A DNA stretch of 64,000 nt from Methanocella arvoryzae MRE50. Its GTDB lineage: Archaea; Halobacteriota; Methanocellia; Methanocellales; Methanocellaceae. Location of the stretch: the NCBI RefSeq assembly GCF_000063445.1, contig NC_009464.1:1550001-1614000 (forward strand). Reading direction: 5' to 3'. The notes below the pieces were generated by a model, which saw nothing but the letters and a program-made list of their open reading frames with translations, did not search any database and was not told where the DNA came from. Both the position numbers and the translations under genes were made by a program. Shown piece by piece: positions 34,442 to 43,154 of the stretch. Every line of letters starts with the position of its first letter. Position 1 is the stretch's first letter.

Positions 34442-35584
34442 ATGGCCGGACGCCGCCTGCTCATCCTGATCGCTTTAGCAATCGTATCGGCTGCCTTATT
34501 TTCGGCGATAGCTGCCGCCGATCAGACTTATTCAGTCACAGAGTACCCGCTGCCCGCAGAGAATGCCGGCGCCACCGCGATGGCCATCGATGCCTCTGGA
34601 GACGTGTGGCTAATCCAGGACAGCCCGCCCGTAATTTACCGCTTATCCCGGGAGAACGGGAGCTTTAGCCAGTATACGATCAAGGGCTTCGAGAACGCCG
34701 GCTTCTCCGGCCTGAGCGTCGACGCCGAGGGCAATGCGTGGTTCGCAGACCTGAAAGGCAACCGGGTGGGCGCCTACACGCCTGCTACGAACCACACTGC
34801 CACCTTCACGTTCCCCGGCCCAATGGCGCCTTCCAGCGTCATCAGGGAAGGCGACACGCTCTGGATAGGCTGCAAGGAAGAAGTCGGAGAGCTGAACCTG
34901 GTCACGAACGAGTTTTCCGACCACTTCGCCTACAAGATGGACTCGTACCTCTTCGACATCCACATCGACCGCCTCAGGAACGTGTGGTTCGTGGAGAACA
35001 AGGCAAACAAGGTCGGCACCTACTACCGCATGTACGACACAGTGCCTGAGTTCGAGATCCCGACCCCGGAGGCATATCCGACCTGCCTGTCCATAGACAG
35101 TGAAGGCAGGCTTTGGTTCGTCGAATCGGGCCCGAACAAGCTGGGCATGTTCGACACCGACCTGTTCAGCTTTGAAGAGTACAACATGACGACAGTGGAC
35201 GGCCGGCTGCCGAAACTGGCATACCTGACCACGGTCAACGACAGCATCTGGGTGACTGACTCAGCCAATGGCAGAGTGCTCAAGTTCTACCCGGACGATG
35301 GCAGGTTCGCCGCTGCAGAACTCGGTAACGGCACCGTGCCGACGTTCATAGAGGCAGACGGCGAGGGTATTTTGTGGGTGTACGAAGCGAGCGGCAAAAA
35401 GCTTGCTTCCGTGAAAATCTTTGATGGATTCGGAGTGCCCACGCCGACACCGGCCCCGACGCCCGCTGCAACGCCTTTGCCCGCTACCACGCCGACCGCC
35501 ATGCCAGCGCCTGCCCCTGGCTTTGAGTTCCTGATAGCAACCAGTGTACTGCTTGCTCTGATGCTGGTAAAAGCCAGAAGATAA
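34442..35584 (+). CDS. Vgb-like beta-propeller surface protein with PGF-CTERM-like anchor
   Basis: A 380-residue protein. Residues 1-27 are a cleavable signal ending AIAAA. About seven blades follow, each with a strand like AMAIDASGDVWLIQD, LSVDAEGNAWFADL or LSIDSEGRLWFVES. This NHL/virginiamycin B lyase-like pattern is widely used in extracellular binding domains; lyase activity is not implied. After a Thr/Pro-rich linker (PTPTPAPTPAATPLP) comes APGFEFLIATSVLLALMLV and the basic tail KARR: the PGF, helix and basic layout of archaeosortase targets. Confidence 0.8.
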   Translation: MAGRRLLILIALAIVSAALFSAIAAADQTYSVTEYPLPAENAGATAMAIDASGDVWLIQDSPPVIYRLSRENGSFSQYTIKGFENAGFSGLSVDAEGNAWFADLKGNRVGAYTPATNHTATFTFPGPMAPSSVIREGDTLWIGCKEEVGELNLVTNEFSDHFAYKMDSYLFDIHIDRLRNVWFVENKANKVGTYYRMYDTVPEFEIPTPEAYPTCLSIDSEGRLWFVESGPNKLGMFDTDLFSFEEYNMTTVDGRLPKLAYLTTVNDSIWVTDSANGRVLKFYPDDGRFAAAELGNGTVPTFIEADGEGILWVYEASGKKLASVKIFDGFGVPTPTPAPTPAATPLPATTPTAMPAPAPGFEFLIATSVLLALMLVKARR

Positions 35585-35592
35585 ACATGGTC

Positions 35593-35965
35593 CCGGCGCC
35601 ATGACGCCTTGTTTTTAATTCGCCAGGACGCAAAGGCGCAGCGACGCAAAGGGATCTCTGAAAAACCTTTGCGCCTTTGTGTCATATGAAAACTCGTTGT
35701 TACGGCGAGGGTTGCAAGGCCGCCAAGCACTCGCTGGATGATAAATGGGGATTTTCAGGTAGAGACTATGAAAAATCGAAAGTTGGCCCTGTGTGAGTCG
35801 AAAATACCGCCAAGCCCGCCAAGGAGCCAAGCTAGCCAAGAGCTAATTTTTTATGGAACGCCAAGAATCCAGGCACGCCAAGGACTTTATCGATAGGAAT
35901 CGCACCGATCATCAAAAATTATAGCTTGGCGTGCTTGGCCCCTTGGCGAGCTTGGCGGTGATATA
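35593..35965. repeat. Fold-back repeat of the CTTGGCG/CGCCAAG family, copy 1
   Basis: Between convergent genes lie words such as AACGCCAAG, GCACGCCAAGG and CCGCCAAGCCCGCCAAGG on the left. Their inverses, GCTTGGCGTGCTTGGCCCC and GAGCTTGGCGG, lie on the right. GACGCAAAGGCG/CGCCTTTG words and a segment AGTTGGCCCTGTGTG are also present. Much of the block recurs in inverted orientation at 40168-40430. No gene is seen in this 490-base gap. Confidence 0.8.
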
Positions 35966-36072
35966 TGCGCAGATCAGGGAAACAGCCAGATATTCATCTC
36001 TTATACCTGGTCAAGACTCAGATCATCATCCGACTCTTTGCGAACTAAAAACAAGGCTGCCCGGGGCCGAAG

Positions 36073-36918
36073 TTATAATATTTTAGCGTCCACGACCACA
36101 TGCCACACGCCCGGGGAGTACTTCTTGATCTTGATGGTCTGCAGTACCTCAGCCCTCCGGCCCTGGGCCGCTGCGGCGGCCGTGATGTACTGGCCGGGCC
36201 GCTCGTACATGATCTTTTCGGGCACTGTCTCGTGGTAGTGTATGATACCGCCTGGCTTCAGGGCTTTAATACCCCAGGGCAGGTACTCGTGCGTCGTGCC
36301 CACGTAGCCCATGAGGACCCGGTCTGCGACTCCTTCGGGCGTTTTTTCCCGGCAGTCGCCGTGTACCGGGTGGACGATGCCATCGACCTTGTTGAGACGG
36401 ACGTTCTCGGAGAGGTATCCGAAGGATACAGGATTGATCTCGATGGCGTCGATCCGCTTCGGCCTGGAGTGGACGGCCATGGGCAGGGTGAAGTACCCGA
36501 TGCCGGCGAACATGTCGACGACGTATTCGTCTTTGCCGACGGTGGACATGCGCCTGCGCTCGTAGAAGTTGCCCTGGCTGTACATGATCCGGGCCACGTC
36601 CAGCTTGAAGAGGACGTAGTTTTCCTTGTGGATGGTCTCGGTGCCGTTGCCGGCTATGATATCTATGATCGGCTCCCGGTACTCCCCCGCTATGCGCTTC
36701 GTCTCGACCACGGTCTTGCAGCGCGGGTACAGGCTTAACAACGCTTCACCCAGCTCCGCCCTGCGGGGCCGGAGCACCTCCGGTATATGGACGAGCAGGA
36801 CTTCGCCGATCAGCTGCCAGCCTCTCGGCAGTGCCGCCTCTTCTTCGGGCGTGAGATCTTTTAGAACAGATTTCAAAGGATTGGAGGGGATGGGCTTTCC
36901 CCTGTGAGCGTTCATCAT
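36073..36918 (-). CDS. taw2: Trm5/TYW2-family tRNA enzyme, Taw2 type (wyosine acp-transferase)
   Basis: About 281 residues (288 if a GTG at 36939 is used). The N-terminal half fits the TYW2/Trm5 pattern, with VLFKLDVARIMYSQGNFYER close to the TYW2 form SxGNxxEKxR rather than to Trm5. The C-terminal SAM-binding core has DMFAGIGYFTLPMAV and AIEINPVSFGYLSENV. Taw2 transfers the aminocarboxypropyl group from SAM to the wyosine base at position 37 of tRNA-Phe. The gene follows NMD3 in an operon of RNA-related functions. Confidence 0.85.
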   Translation of the reverse strand: MMNAHRGKPIPSNPLKSVLKDLTPEEEAALPRGWQLIGEVLLVHIPEVLRPRRAELGEALLSLYPRCKTVVETKRIAGEYREPIIDIIAGNGTETIHKENYVLFKLDVARIMYSQGNFYERRRMSTVGKDEYVVDMFAGIGYFTLPMAVHSRPKRIDAIEINPVSFGYLSENVRLNKVDGIVHPVHGDCREKTPEGVADRVLMGYVGTTHEYLPWGIKALKPGGIIHYHETVPEKIMYERPGQYITAAAAAQGRRAEVLQTIKIKKYSPGVWHVVVDAKIL

Positions 36919-36925
36919 TTTAGAG

Positions 36926-38002
36926 TTATTCTTTCCCACGGCCGCCTCCGGGCAGTATGAAAAGTCCGTCTTTCGTTTTGATCACGGGCACCTCGTCGCC
37001 GGGCCCGGCCTTCAGGAAAGCCGGCCTGCGGATAGTGACCGCCTGGTAGGTCTCGGGATCGAGAAGCTGGACGGAGTCGCCCTCCTCGGATACGATCACC
37101 ACTTTCGTGGCCTCGGAGCGGTTCGCGATCTTTTCAAGTTTCAGGTCTTCAGGCGCTGAGGTGTTCTGGCCGGTGGTCAGGTCGACGCCGGACGTGCGCT
37201 TGCCCAGCTTTTCCACCAGGACTACCTGGTTGCGCATGCGGACGATGTCCCCGGCGACGATCTCGGGCAGCCTCACCGCGAAGGTGACCCGGTAGACTCC
37301 TTTTCCGCCCACGGCGCCCACGAGCTTGGGCGACTCGATGAGGGACCCGCCGTACTCGTCGATGATGGTGCGTGACGCCTGCCGGGCGCATGTCGTGGAG
37401 CCCACGTAGAGGTCCGCGCCTTCGGGCAGCGGGAAGACGTCGGTGATGAAGGCGAGCCGGTCCCCGGCTTTCGACGCCCGGACGAACACGTTCTCTATAA
37501 TTTTGAGGCACCGGTCGACTTCCTGTTTGGTCGGCAGCCTGCCCTCTGCCCTGATCTGGATGACCGCCTCGTAGTAGCCGCCTGCCATGCGGGAGCAGAT
37601 GTCGCAGGTCTCCTTCCGGATCCTGCCCTCGACGTCCGCCGAGGTCGAGACAGGCCTGCCCTCGATCGAGCCGGTGACGGTCACGTGAATAACTAAGACG
37701 TAGGGGCCGGTAAACTCGGGCACGACGGTGATCTGGGGGTGGTCCACCTCTTTGCTCACCGACAGGGCCGCGCGGACTGTCTTGGCGGCCGCCTTCTTCG
37801 CCAGGTCCTCGTAGTTGTCGAGGCTGGTCTCTACCCATAGCTCTCCGATCTTGTAGGAGGGGCATTTGGCGCAGATCTTTACGTCCAGGGTCTGTGGCAC
37901 CTGGAAAACCACGTATTTCTCCGCAAAGCAGGCATTACACAAGCCCTCGGCCTCTGTCTCCTTACCGCACTTCGGGCAGAAAAGCTTCGATGTCGTGACC
38001 AT
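36926..38002 (-). CDS. NMD3-family ribosome-associated protein
   Basis: A 358-residue archaeal homologue of the 60S export factor NMD3. Two zinc motifs start the protein (CPKCG...CNACF), then CAKCPSYKIGELW and CDICSRMAGGYYEAVIQIR, the hallmark NMD3 stretch. The C-terminal part has OB-like and SH3-like beta domains. In archaea, which lack nuclear export, NMD3 is thought to act in late large-subunit maturation; that is known only by analogy. It is co-directional with the Taw2 gene and precedes it. Confidence 0.9.
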   Translation of the reverse strand: MVTTSKLFCPKCGKETEAEGLCNACFAEKYVVFQVPQTLDVKICAKCPSYKIGELWVETSLDNYEDLAKKAAAKTVRAALSVSKEVDHPQITVVPEFTGPYVLVIHVTVTGSIEGRPVSTSADVEGRIRKETCDICSRMAGGYYEAVIQIRAEGRLPTKQEVDRCLKIIENVFVRASKAGDRLAFITDVFPLPEGADLYVGSTTCARQASRTIIDEYGGSLIESPKLVGAVGGKGVYRVTFAVRLPEIVAGDIVRMRNQVVLVEKLGKRTSGVDLTTGQNTSAPEDLKLEKIANRSEATKVVIVSEEGDSVQLLDPETYQAVTIRRPAFLKAGPGDEVPVIKTKDGLFILPGGGRGKE

Positions 38003-38100
38003 TCATGGTAAAAAAGGGCATCCAGGTACAAAAAGATGATGGCAACCGCTACCACTGAGTAATACGTCTCAGTCGAATAAAGAGCGCGATGTTATCGCGC

Positions 38101-38787
38101 TCAGAACAGCATCAGGAAGCCTTCGCAGGTGGCCGGGTCGACGTCCGCTATGCAGTACTCGCCGGTCAGGAAGGCTTCCTTAAGGCGGCTGATACCGGCC
38201 TCTTTTCCGTCTGCCTCGATCGCCCGGTCGATGAACGCCCTCACCGAGTTGTGCTTGCAAGCTATGGCGACAAAAGCCCTGGCGCTCTCCCGGATCGTGA
38301 GTAGCCTCGCCGTCAGGTCCGCCGCATCGGCCCCGGACAGCTCCGCCACTTTCCCTCCGATCTCACCGATCTCCCCGTCGCTCAGGAAAGACACCATATA
38401 AATGTCGTAGTCGAACAGCTGTTTCTTGATCTCAGGCAGAGCCGGGGTTAGATCGGCTTTACTGCCATACAGGATCATCTCGGCCATCGACTCGAGCAGT
38501 TCGTCGTTGTAGACCATCTCGCCGACCCTTCGGGGGGCAATAGCTGCCTTAAGATTCGGCTTCGGCTTCGGCTTTGCCGTCGAAGTCTGTGTCTTCGCTG
38601 AAGCCTTAGGCTTAGCCGAAGTCTTAGGCTTCGCGGTTGTAGTTGTCTTCTTTGGCTTCGAAGTCTGCGTCTTCGAAGCTGCAGTCTCTGATGCTGTTGT
38701 CTTTGCCTTTGCAGTAGCCTTAGGCTTCGCAGTTACCGCCTTTACCTTAGTAGCAGATGCCTCAGGCTTTTTGCTCCCTGTTACCAT
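38101..38787 (-). CDS. Protein with a histone-H1-like Lys/Ala/Thr tail and an unknown helical domain
   Basis: About 228 residues. Residues 4-85 are a low-complexity tail of Lys, Ala, Thr, Ser and Pro (repeats such as KPKTSAKPKASAKT), like histone H1 or bacterial AlgP/H1-type DNA-binding tails. The last 140 residues are mostly helical and acidic (RRVGEMVYNDELLESMAEMI). Parts vaguely recall DNA-3-methyladenine glycosylase I, but the catalytic residues cannot be placed. I start at ATG 38787 with GGAG about eight bases upstream. The tail suggests nucleic acid binding; the activity is not known. Confidence 0.6.
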   Translation of the reverse strand: MVTGSKKPEASATKVKAVTAKPKATAKAKTTASETAASKTQTSKPKKTTTTAKPKTSAKPKASAKTQTSTAKPKPKPNLKAAIAPRRVGEMVYNDELLESMAEMILYGSKADLTPALPEIKKQLFDYDIYMVSFLSDGEIGEIGGKVAELSGADAADLTARLLTIRESARAFVAIACKHNSVRAFIDRAIEADGKEAGISRLKEAFLTGEYCIADVDPATCEGFLMLF

Positions 38788-38958
38788 AGGATCAACTCCA
38801 TGGGTTTGTAATAAAAGAGTTTGGGAGTACACATATTTAACCTAATCGGGGGTGTTTCGACGATAAATCTGGCCGGTAACGAGGATGGAGAAAACGAGAC
38901 GGCCAGTGCCGACGGCAACGGCGCCGGGTTCTAAAGAAGGTGAATGGGATACGATCTT

Positions 38959-39681
38959 TTAATCTCTCTGGACGTAGTCCTCGTACTCAGTCTTATGTAA
39001 CTTGAAGATCTGGAACCCGAGCCTCCGGTTCTGGGTCTGCTCGAACAGGTCCATATAGTATTTCAGCGTTCCGTAGAGGCCGTCCTTTTCGAGGCGCCTG
39101 GACGAGGTGATCGTTTTCCGCCGGGCGATATACCTTGTGCGGCCTATACGCCGGAGCTTGATGCTCATGTCAAGGTCTTCCAGGTGGCACAGGCGGAAGC
39201 CGCCGAGCTTCTCGAAGACTTCTCTTCTGATGCACACGTTGAACCCGGGCAGGGTGGCGCCGCGGAACACGCTTCTCAGAATATAGTAAGAGTTTGTCAC
39301 ATACTCAGCGAACAGCAGCTTCGGGCTCCTCTTGCTGAACTTGAACGCGCATGAGCAGGCGATCAGATCCCTGTTCTCGAAGGCTTTCCCGATCGTGTCG
39401 AGGTAGCCGGGCAATAGTACCGTGTCAGAGTCGATGAAGACCAGGACCTCGCCTTCGGCGAGCCTGGCGCCCTCATTGCGGGCACGGGCGGTGCCCTTTT
39501 CGGCGCACACGTGCACCTTATCAGTGTACTCTCTGGCGATCTCCACGGTCCGGTCGGTGCTGCCCGAGTCAGAGACAATCAGCTCCCAGGACCGGGAGGT
39601 CTTCTGGGCCCTGATCGAGTCGAGGCACTGGCGAATCCGCTTCTCTTCGTTCAGCGCGGGCACGATGATGGAAAAGTCCAT
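38959..39681 (-). CDS. Family 2 glycosyltransferase
   Basis: A 240-residue GT-A fold enzyme. FSIIVPALNEEKRIRQCLDS starts the nucleotide-sugar-binding fold, WELIVSDSGSTDRT follows, and the metal-binding DxD motif is FIDSDT near residue 94. GFNVCIRREVFEKLGGF and HLEDLDMSIKLRRIG complete the acceptor site. There is no membrane anchor beyond a possible amphipathic segment. Donor and acceptor are unknown; surface-glycan synthesis is likely. It stands alone beside a large repeat block. Confidence 0.88.
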   Translation of the reverse strand: MDFSIIVPALNEEKRIRQCLDSIRAQKTSRSWELIVSDSGSTDRTVEIAREYTDKVHVCAEKGTARARNEGARLAEGEVLVFIDSDTVLLPGYLDTIGKAFENRDLIACSCAFKFSKRSPKLLFAEYVTNSYYILRSVFRGATLPGFNVCIRREVFEKLGGFRLCHLEDLDMSIKLRRIGRTRYIARRKTITSSRRLEKDGLYGTLKYYMDLFEQTQNRRLGFQIFKLHKTEYEDYVQRD

Positions 39682-39853
39682 ACTATCAGTGATATCGTTA
39701 CAGGCGTTACAGTGGATAAAGTTTTTGTTTTAATCTTAGTCCGCAAGCCAAATGCATGAAAAGTTCGGCGCCCCGCCGCCTTGATTTTTATTCGCAAGGG
39801 CGCAAGGTCGGAAAGAGTCGGGTGATGATCGGAACCTTGATCAGGCATAAGTG

Positions 39854-40172
39854 ATGAAAACTGGTTTTTCTATTTAAGCCGATGAAAAACTCCTGGAGGT
39901 CGGGGAGTTCCCGGAAGGTCTGGGAGGATTTTCAGGCTGGGAGGTTTGAGAGGGCGGAGAGGTCTGAGAGGAGGTTGGAGAGTGTGGAAAGGTTTGGGAG
40001 GTTTTTTTAAGTTAATTCTCTCAGACCTCAGGGTACCTCACATAACCTCCTCTCTGACCTCCATGACCTCCATGACCTCCCAGCTTGAACGTTCTCGCTA
40101 AACTCCATGAACCTCTCCGACCTCCCCTCCGACCTCTCAACACCTCCCGGACCCAGATGTTCATGGAACGCC
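39854..40172. repeat. Fold-back repeat of the GGAGGTC family, copy 1 (about 319 bp)
   Basis: It begins ATGAAAACTGGTTTTTCTAT and ends TCATGGAACGCC. The left arm is purine-rich, with many GGGAGG and GAGGTC words. The right arm is pyrimidine-rich, with CCTCC and GACCTC words that pair with it around a TTTTTTTAAG centre near 40002. A second copy of nearly the same length and highly similar sequence, in the same orientation, lies at 61636-61952. Confidence 0.9.
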
Positions 40173-40430
40173 AGGCAATAATTTTAGTGATCGGTGTGGT
40201 TCCGATCGAGAAAGCCCCTGACGTGTCCGGCCTCCTGGCATTCCATGAAAAATTATCTCTTGGCGAGCTTGGCTTCTTGGCGGGCTTGGCGGTATTTTCA
40301 ACCCATACAGGGCCAACTATTAATTTCTCATAGCCTCTACCTGAAGATCCCATTTTTCATAAGGCGAGTGCCTGGCGTCTTTGCGCCCTTGCGCCTTTGC
40401 AAACTAAGTACAAGGCGTCCCGGCGCCGAG
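40168..40430. repeat. Fold-back repeat of the CTTGGCG family, copy 2
   Basis: It directly follows the GGAGGTC repeat. GGAACGCCAGGC on the left matches GCCTCCTGGCATTCC on the right. The segment CTTGGCGGGCTTGGCGGTAT, AGGGCCAACT, CTCTACCTGAAGATCCC and GCGCCTTTGC corresponds in inverted order to 35600-35840. Confidence 0.8.
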
Positions 40431-40490
40431 GGTAGAACGTTTTCGGGATGCATGGGCAAGTTTCCGCTACAGAACATGATTCCACAGGCA

Positions 40491-42971
40491 CTATTTCCCG
40501 GACTGCCAGCTCTTAAACTTCCACATCTTCACCAGTTCCTGCCAGAAGATCATGCAGAAGGCGAACGCTATCACCCCGGCGAGGGGGACGGGCGGGACGG
40601 GCGCGAGTTTGATGCTCTCGGCGAGGCCGGGCAGGCCTATGACTGCGACGGTGATGCCTGCTATGAGGAGGAGCATCAGGTTGAGCATGCGGTTGGAGAA
40701 GACTCCCAGGCTCAATAACGGCTCATGATCGGATCTGGCGACGTAGGCGAGGGAGACCTGGCCGGCCAGCCACGCGAAGAAGGCGATGCTCCTGGCGGTC
40801 TGTAGCTCGACGCCGGAGGCCAGCGCCAGGGAATAGGGCACCATTACGGCCAGGAAGAGGCTGATGCCGGAGAAGGCGATCCGCTTCATCATGGGCCGGT
40901 CCACCAGCGTCTTTTTGGGGTCCCGGGGAGGCCGGGTGTAGATGGTCTTCTCCGCGGGCTCTACTACGAAGGTGCTGGTCGCCATCAGGTCCAGGGTCAG
41001 CTCAAGGATTATGATGTTGATAGGCGAGAACGGGAAGGGCGCGTTGAAGACGACGGGGATCAGGAAGATCAGGATGAGGGCGGACTTGACCGAGAGGTAG
41101 TATTTGACGCCCTTGCTGAGGTTGTCAAAGAACTTCCGGCCCTCGAAGATGCCGTCTCCGATTGTCCGGTAATTGTCGTCCGCGACGATGATGTCGGCCG
41201 CCTCCTTCGCTGCGTCCGTGCCCCTGACGCCCATGGCGATGCCGATGTCGGCGCCCTTTAGCGCGAGCGCATCGTTTACCCCGTCGCCTGTGACAGCTAC
41301 GACTTCGCCGTTCTGGTGCAGCGCCCTGACCAGGCGGTACTTGTGCTCGGGGGTGGTGCGGGCGAACACTGAGACGGTCTTTATCGCTTCCATGAGCTGT
41401 GCGTCTGACATCGCGTCCAGATCTTCCCCGGTGAGTACCTTTTCTGCGGGGATGCCGACTGCGCCGGCGATCTGCCGTGCCGTAAGGGGATGGTCCCCCG
41501 TCACCATGATGGTCTGCACCCCGGCTCTCCGGGCCCGGGCGATTGCTTCGCCGGCTTCCTTCCGGGGCGGGTCCTCGATCGAGATGAGCCCGGCGAGTGC
41601 AAGGTCTCTTTCCAGCTCCGGGAAGGGCAGGGGTCGATCAGCGGCAGGCACGGTGCGCCTTGCGATGGCGATGACTCGCCGGCCTTCGCCAGTCTCTTTC
41701 GCTATGGCTTCCAATACTTCGGGGCCCGGGGTGCCACTGGCCGACCCCAGGATTTCTTCTGGCGCCCCGGATACGAAGAGCTCCAGACGGCCGTCGATCT
41801 CCCGGAGGACGGCACGTGACTTCTTCCCCGAAGCCAGGCCACGCTGCCTGATCACCGGGCCTTCGGGGGGCTGTACGCCTTCCTGCTGGCATTTCTCCCG
41901 TATGGCCCGGTCGGTCGGAGACGTGGAAGTCTCTGTCTGCGCCCCCATAGCTGCCTCCAGTACTGCCTTCGTGCCTTCGGCCGGGTATATGTTCGCGACC
42001 CTCATCCGGTTGTAAGTGATGGTGCCGGTCTTGTCCGTCAGAATCACCGTGGCGTTGCCGAGCACTTCCGCGGCCTTGATCTTCTTCACCAGCAGGTTCT
42101 TCCGGGATAGGGTGAAGGCGCCTACCCCGAGTACGATCGTGATGATGAGCGGGAGCTCTTCCGGCACGGTGGCGAACACGAGGGACAGGGCAGTCAGGAT
42201 CATCTGCCGGGGCTCCTCTCCCCGGAGGAAGCCGAGCAGCGGGATGGTCACGCTGAAGAACACTGCCACGACCACCAGCTTCTTGGCCAGCGACTTCATC
42301 GATTTCTGGAGCGGGGTCTTAGGCTGCTCGATGGTCTTTGCAGAGCTGGATATCCGGCCCATGCGCGTCTCCTTCCCGGTGGCCAGGGCTTCGGCCTTGC
42401 CCTCCCCGCCTATAATCATGGTGCCCGCAAAAATCTGGTCGCCGTCAGACTTGTCCCGGGGCATCGATTCCCCCGTCAGGGCGGACTCGTCGGCCTGCAG
42501 GCCGTACGACCGGATAACTTTTCCATCCGCAGTGACCAGCGTACCCGGCGTCAGCACGAGCAGGTCCCCGGGCACCACGGTTTCGGTCTCGATGGTCTGA
42601 ACCGTGCCATCCCGTATCACCCGGGTTACCGGGGAGGCGAGCCTGGCCAGCGAGTGTATCGCCTTTTTGGCCCGGAACTCGTTACCGATCTCTACTGCCA
42701 GCAGCAGCACTATGACAACGACGATGGTGGCCGCATCCTCCAGGTCTCCCCACAGGCTGTACAGGACGCCCACGCCCAGTAACAGCAGCATCAGCGGCTC
42801 CCGAATCTCTTTGATCGCTATCCTGAAAAAGGAGATTTCCTCGACCTTCGAGAAGATGTTCCGCCCGTAAACCTGCAGCCTCCGGGCCGCCTCATCGCTG
42901 CTCAGCCCGGCGAATGACGGGCTATCGGTGACTTCTACTGCCATTTCTTCAGCCGTTGCCTCCTTTTCCAT
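40491..42971 (-). CDS. P-type cation-transporting ATPase (P2-like)
   Basis: An 826-residue ATP-driven cation pump. The cation-ATPase N-terminal domain (FAGLSSDEAARRLQVYGRNI), the actuator TGES (SALTGESMP) and the phosphorylation motif ILTDKTGTITYNRM are all present. MVTGDHPLTARQIA and the hinge VTGDGVNDALALKGADIG complete the cytoplasmic domains. Helix M4 has VPEELPLI, close to the PEGLP of calcium pumps, so calcium or another divalent cation is likely but not proven. About ten helices fit. It is divergent from the iron-regulated dtxR-feoB operon, with an AT-rich promoter at 43005-43024. Confidence 0.92.
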   Translation of the reverse strand: MEKEATAEEMAVEVTDSPSFAGLSSDEAARRLQVYGRNIFSKVEEISFFRIAIKEIREPLMLLLLGVGVLYSLWGDLEDAATIVVVIVLLLAVEIGNEFRAKKAIHSLARLASPVTRVIRDGTVQTIETETVVPGDLLVLTPGTLVTADGKVIRSYGLQADESALTGESMPRDKSDGDQIFAGTMIIGGEGKAEALATGKETRMGRISSSAKTIEQPKTPLQKSMKSLAKKLVVVAVFFSVTIPLLGFLRGEEPRQMILTALSLVFATVPEELPLIITIVLGVGAFTLSRKNLLVKKIKAAEVLGNATVILTDKTGTITYNRMRVANIYPAEGTKAVLEAAMGAQTETSTSPTDRAIREKCQQEGVQPPEGPVIRQRGLASGKKSRAVLREIDGRLELFVSGAPEEILGSASGTPGPEVLEAIAKETGEGRRVIAIARRTVPAADRPLPFPELERDLALAGLISIEDPPRKEAGEAIARARRAGVQTIMVTGDHPLTARQIAGAVGIPAEKVLTGEDLDAMSDAQLMEAIKTVSVFARTTPEHKYRLVRALHQNGEVVAVTGDGVNDALALKGADIGIAMGVRGTDAAKEAADIIVADDNYRTIGDGIFEGRKFFDNLSKGVKYYLSVKSALILIFLIPVVFNAPFPFSPINIIILELTLDLMATSTFVVEPAEKTIYTRPPRDPKKTLVDRPMMKRIAFSGISLFLAVMVPYSLALASGVELQTARSIAFFAWLAGQVSLAYVARSDHEPLLSLGVFSNRMLNLMLLLIAGITVAVIGLPGLAESIKLAPVPPVPLAGVIAFAFCMIFWQELVKMWKFKSWQSGK

Positions 42972-43107
42972 GTCGACCGGCCACCAGCCTCCTTACTTTA
43001 TTTTATTAAAATAAATATATATGTGTATTATTCCGCCAGTCATTCCGCCAATCGGCCCATATGTTGCTCGATGTGCATGCCCTCAACTTACATAGGAAAG
43101 TATTAAT

Positions 43108-43140
43108 ATTAGGCAGGCCTAATCATTAGGCATACCTAAT
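43108..43140. promoter_or_regulatory. Two tandem DtxR/MntR-type operators
   Basis: ATTAGGCAGGCCTAAT (43108-43123) and ATTAGGCATACCTAAT (43125-43140) are near-perfect 16-bp palindromes separated by one base. They resemble the TTAGG-n-CCTAA boxes bound by DtxR and IdeR regulators. They lie just before the DtxR-family gene, downstream of a TATA-like GTATTAATA (about 43100), so metal-loaded repressor would block this promoter. Confidence 0.8.
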
Positions 43141-43154
43141 TGCATCTGATTGTT

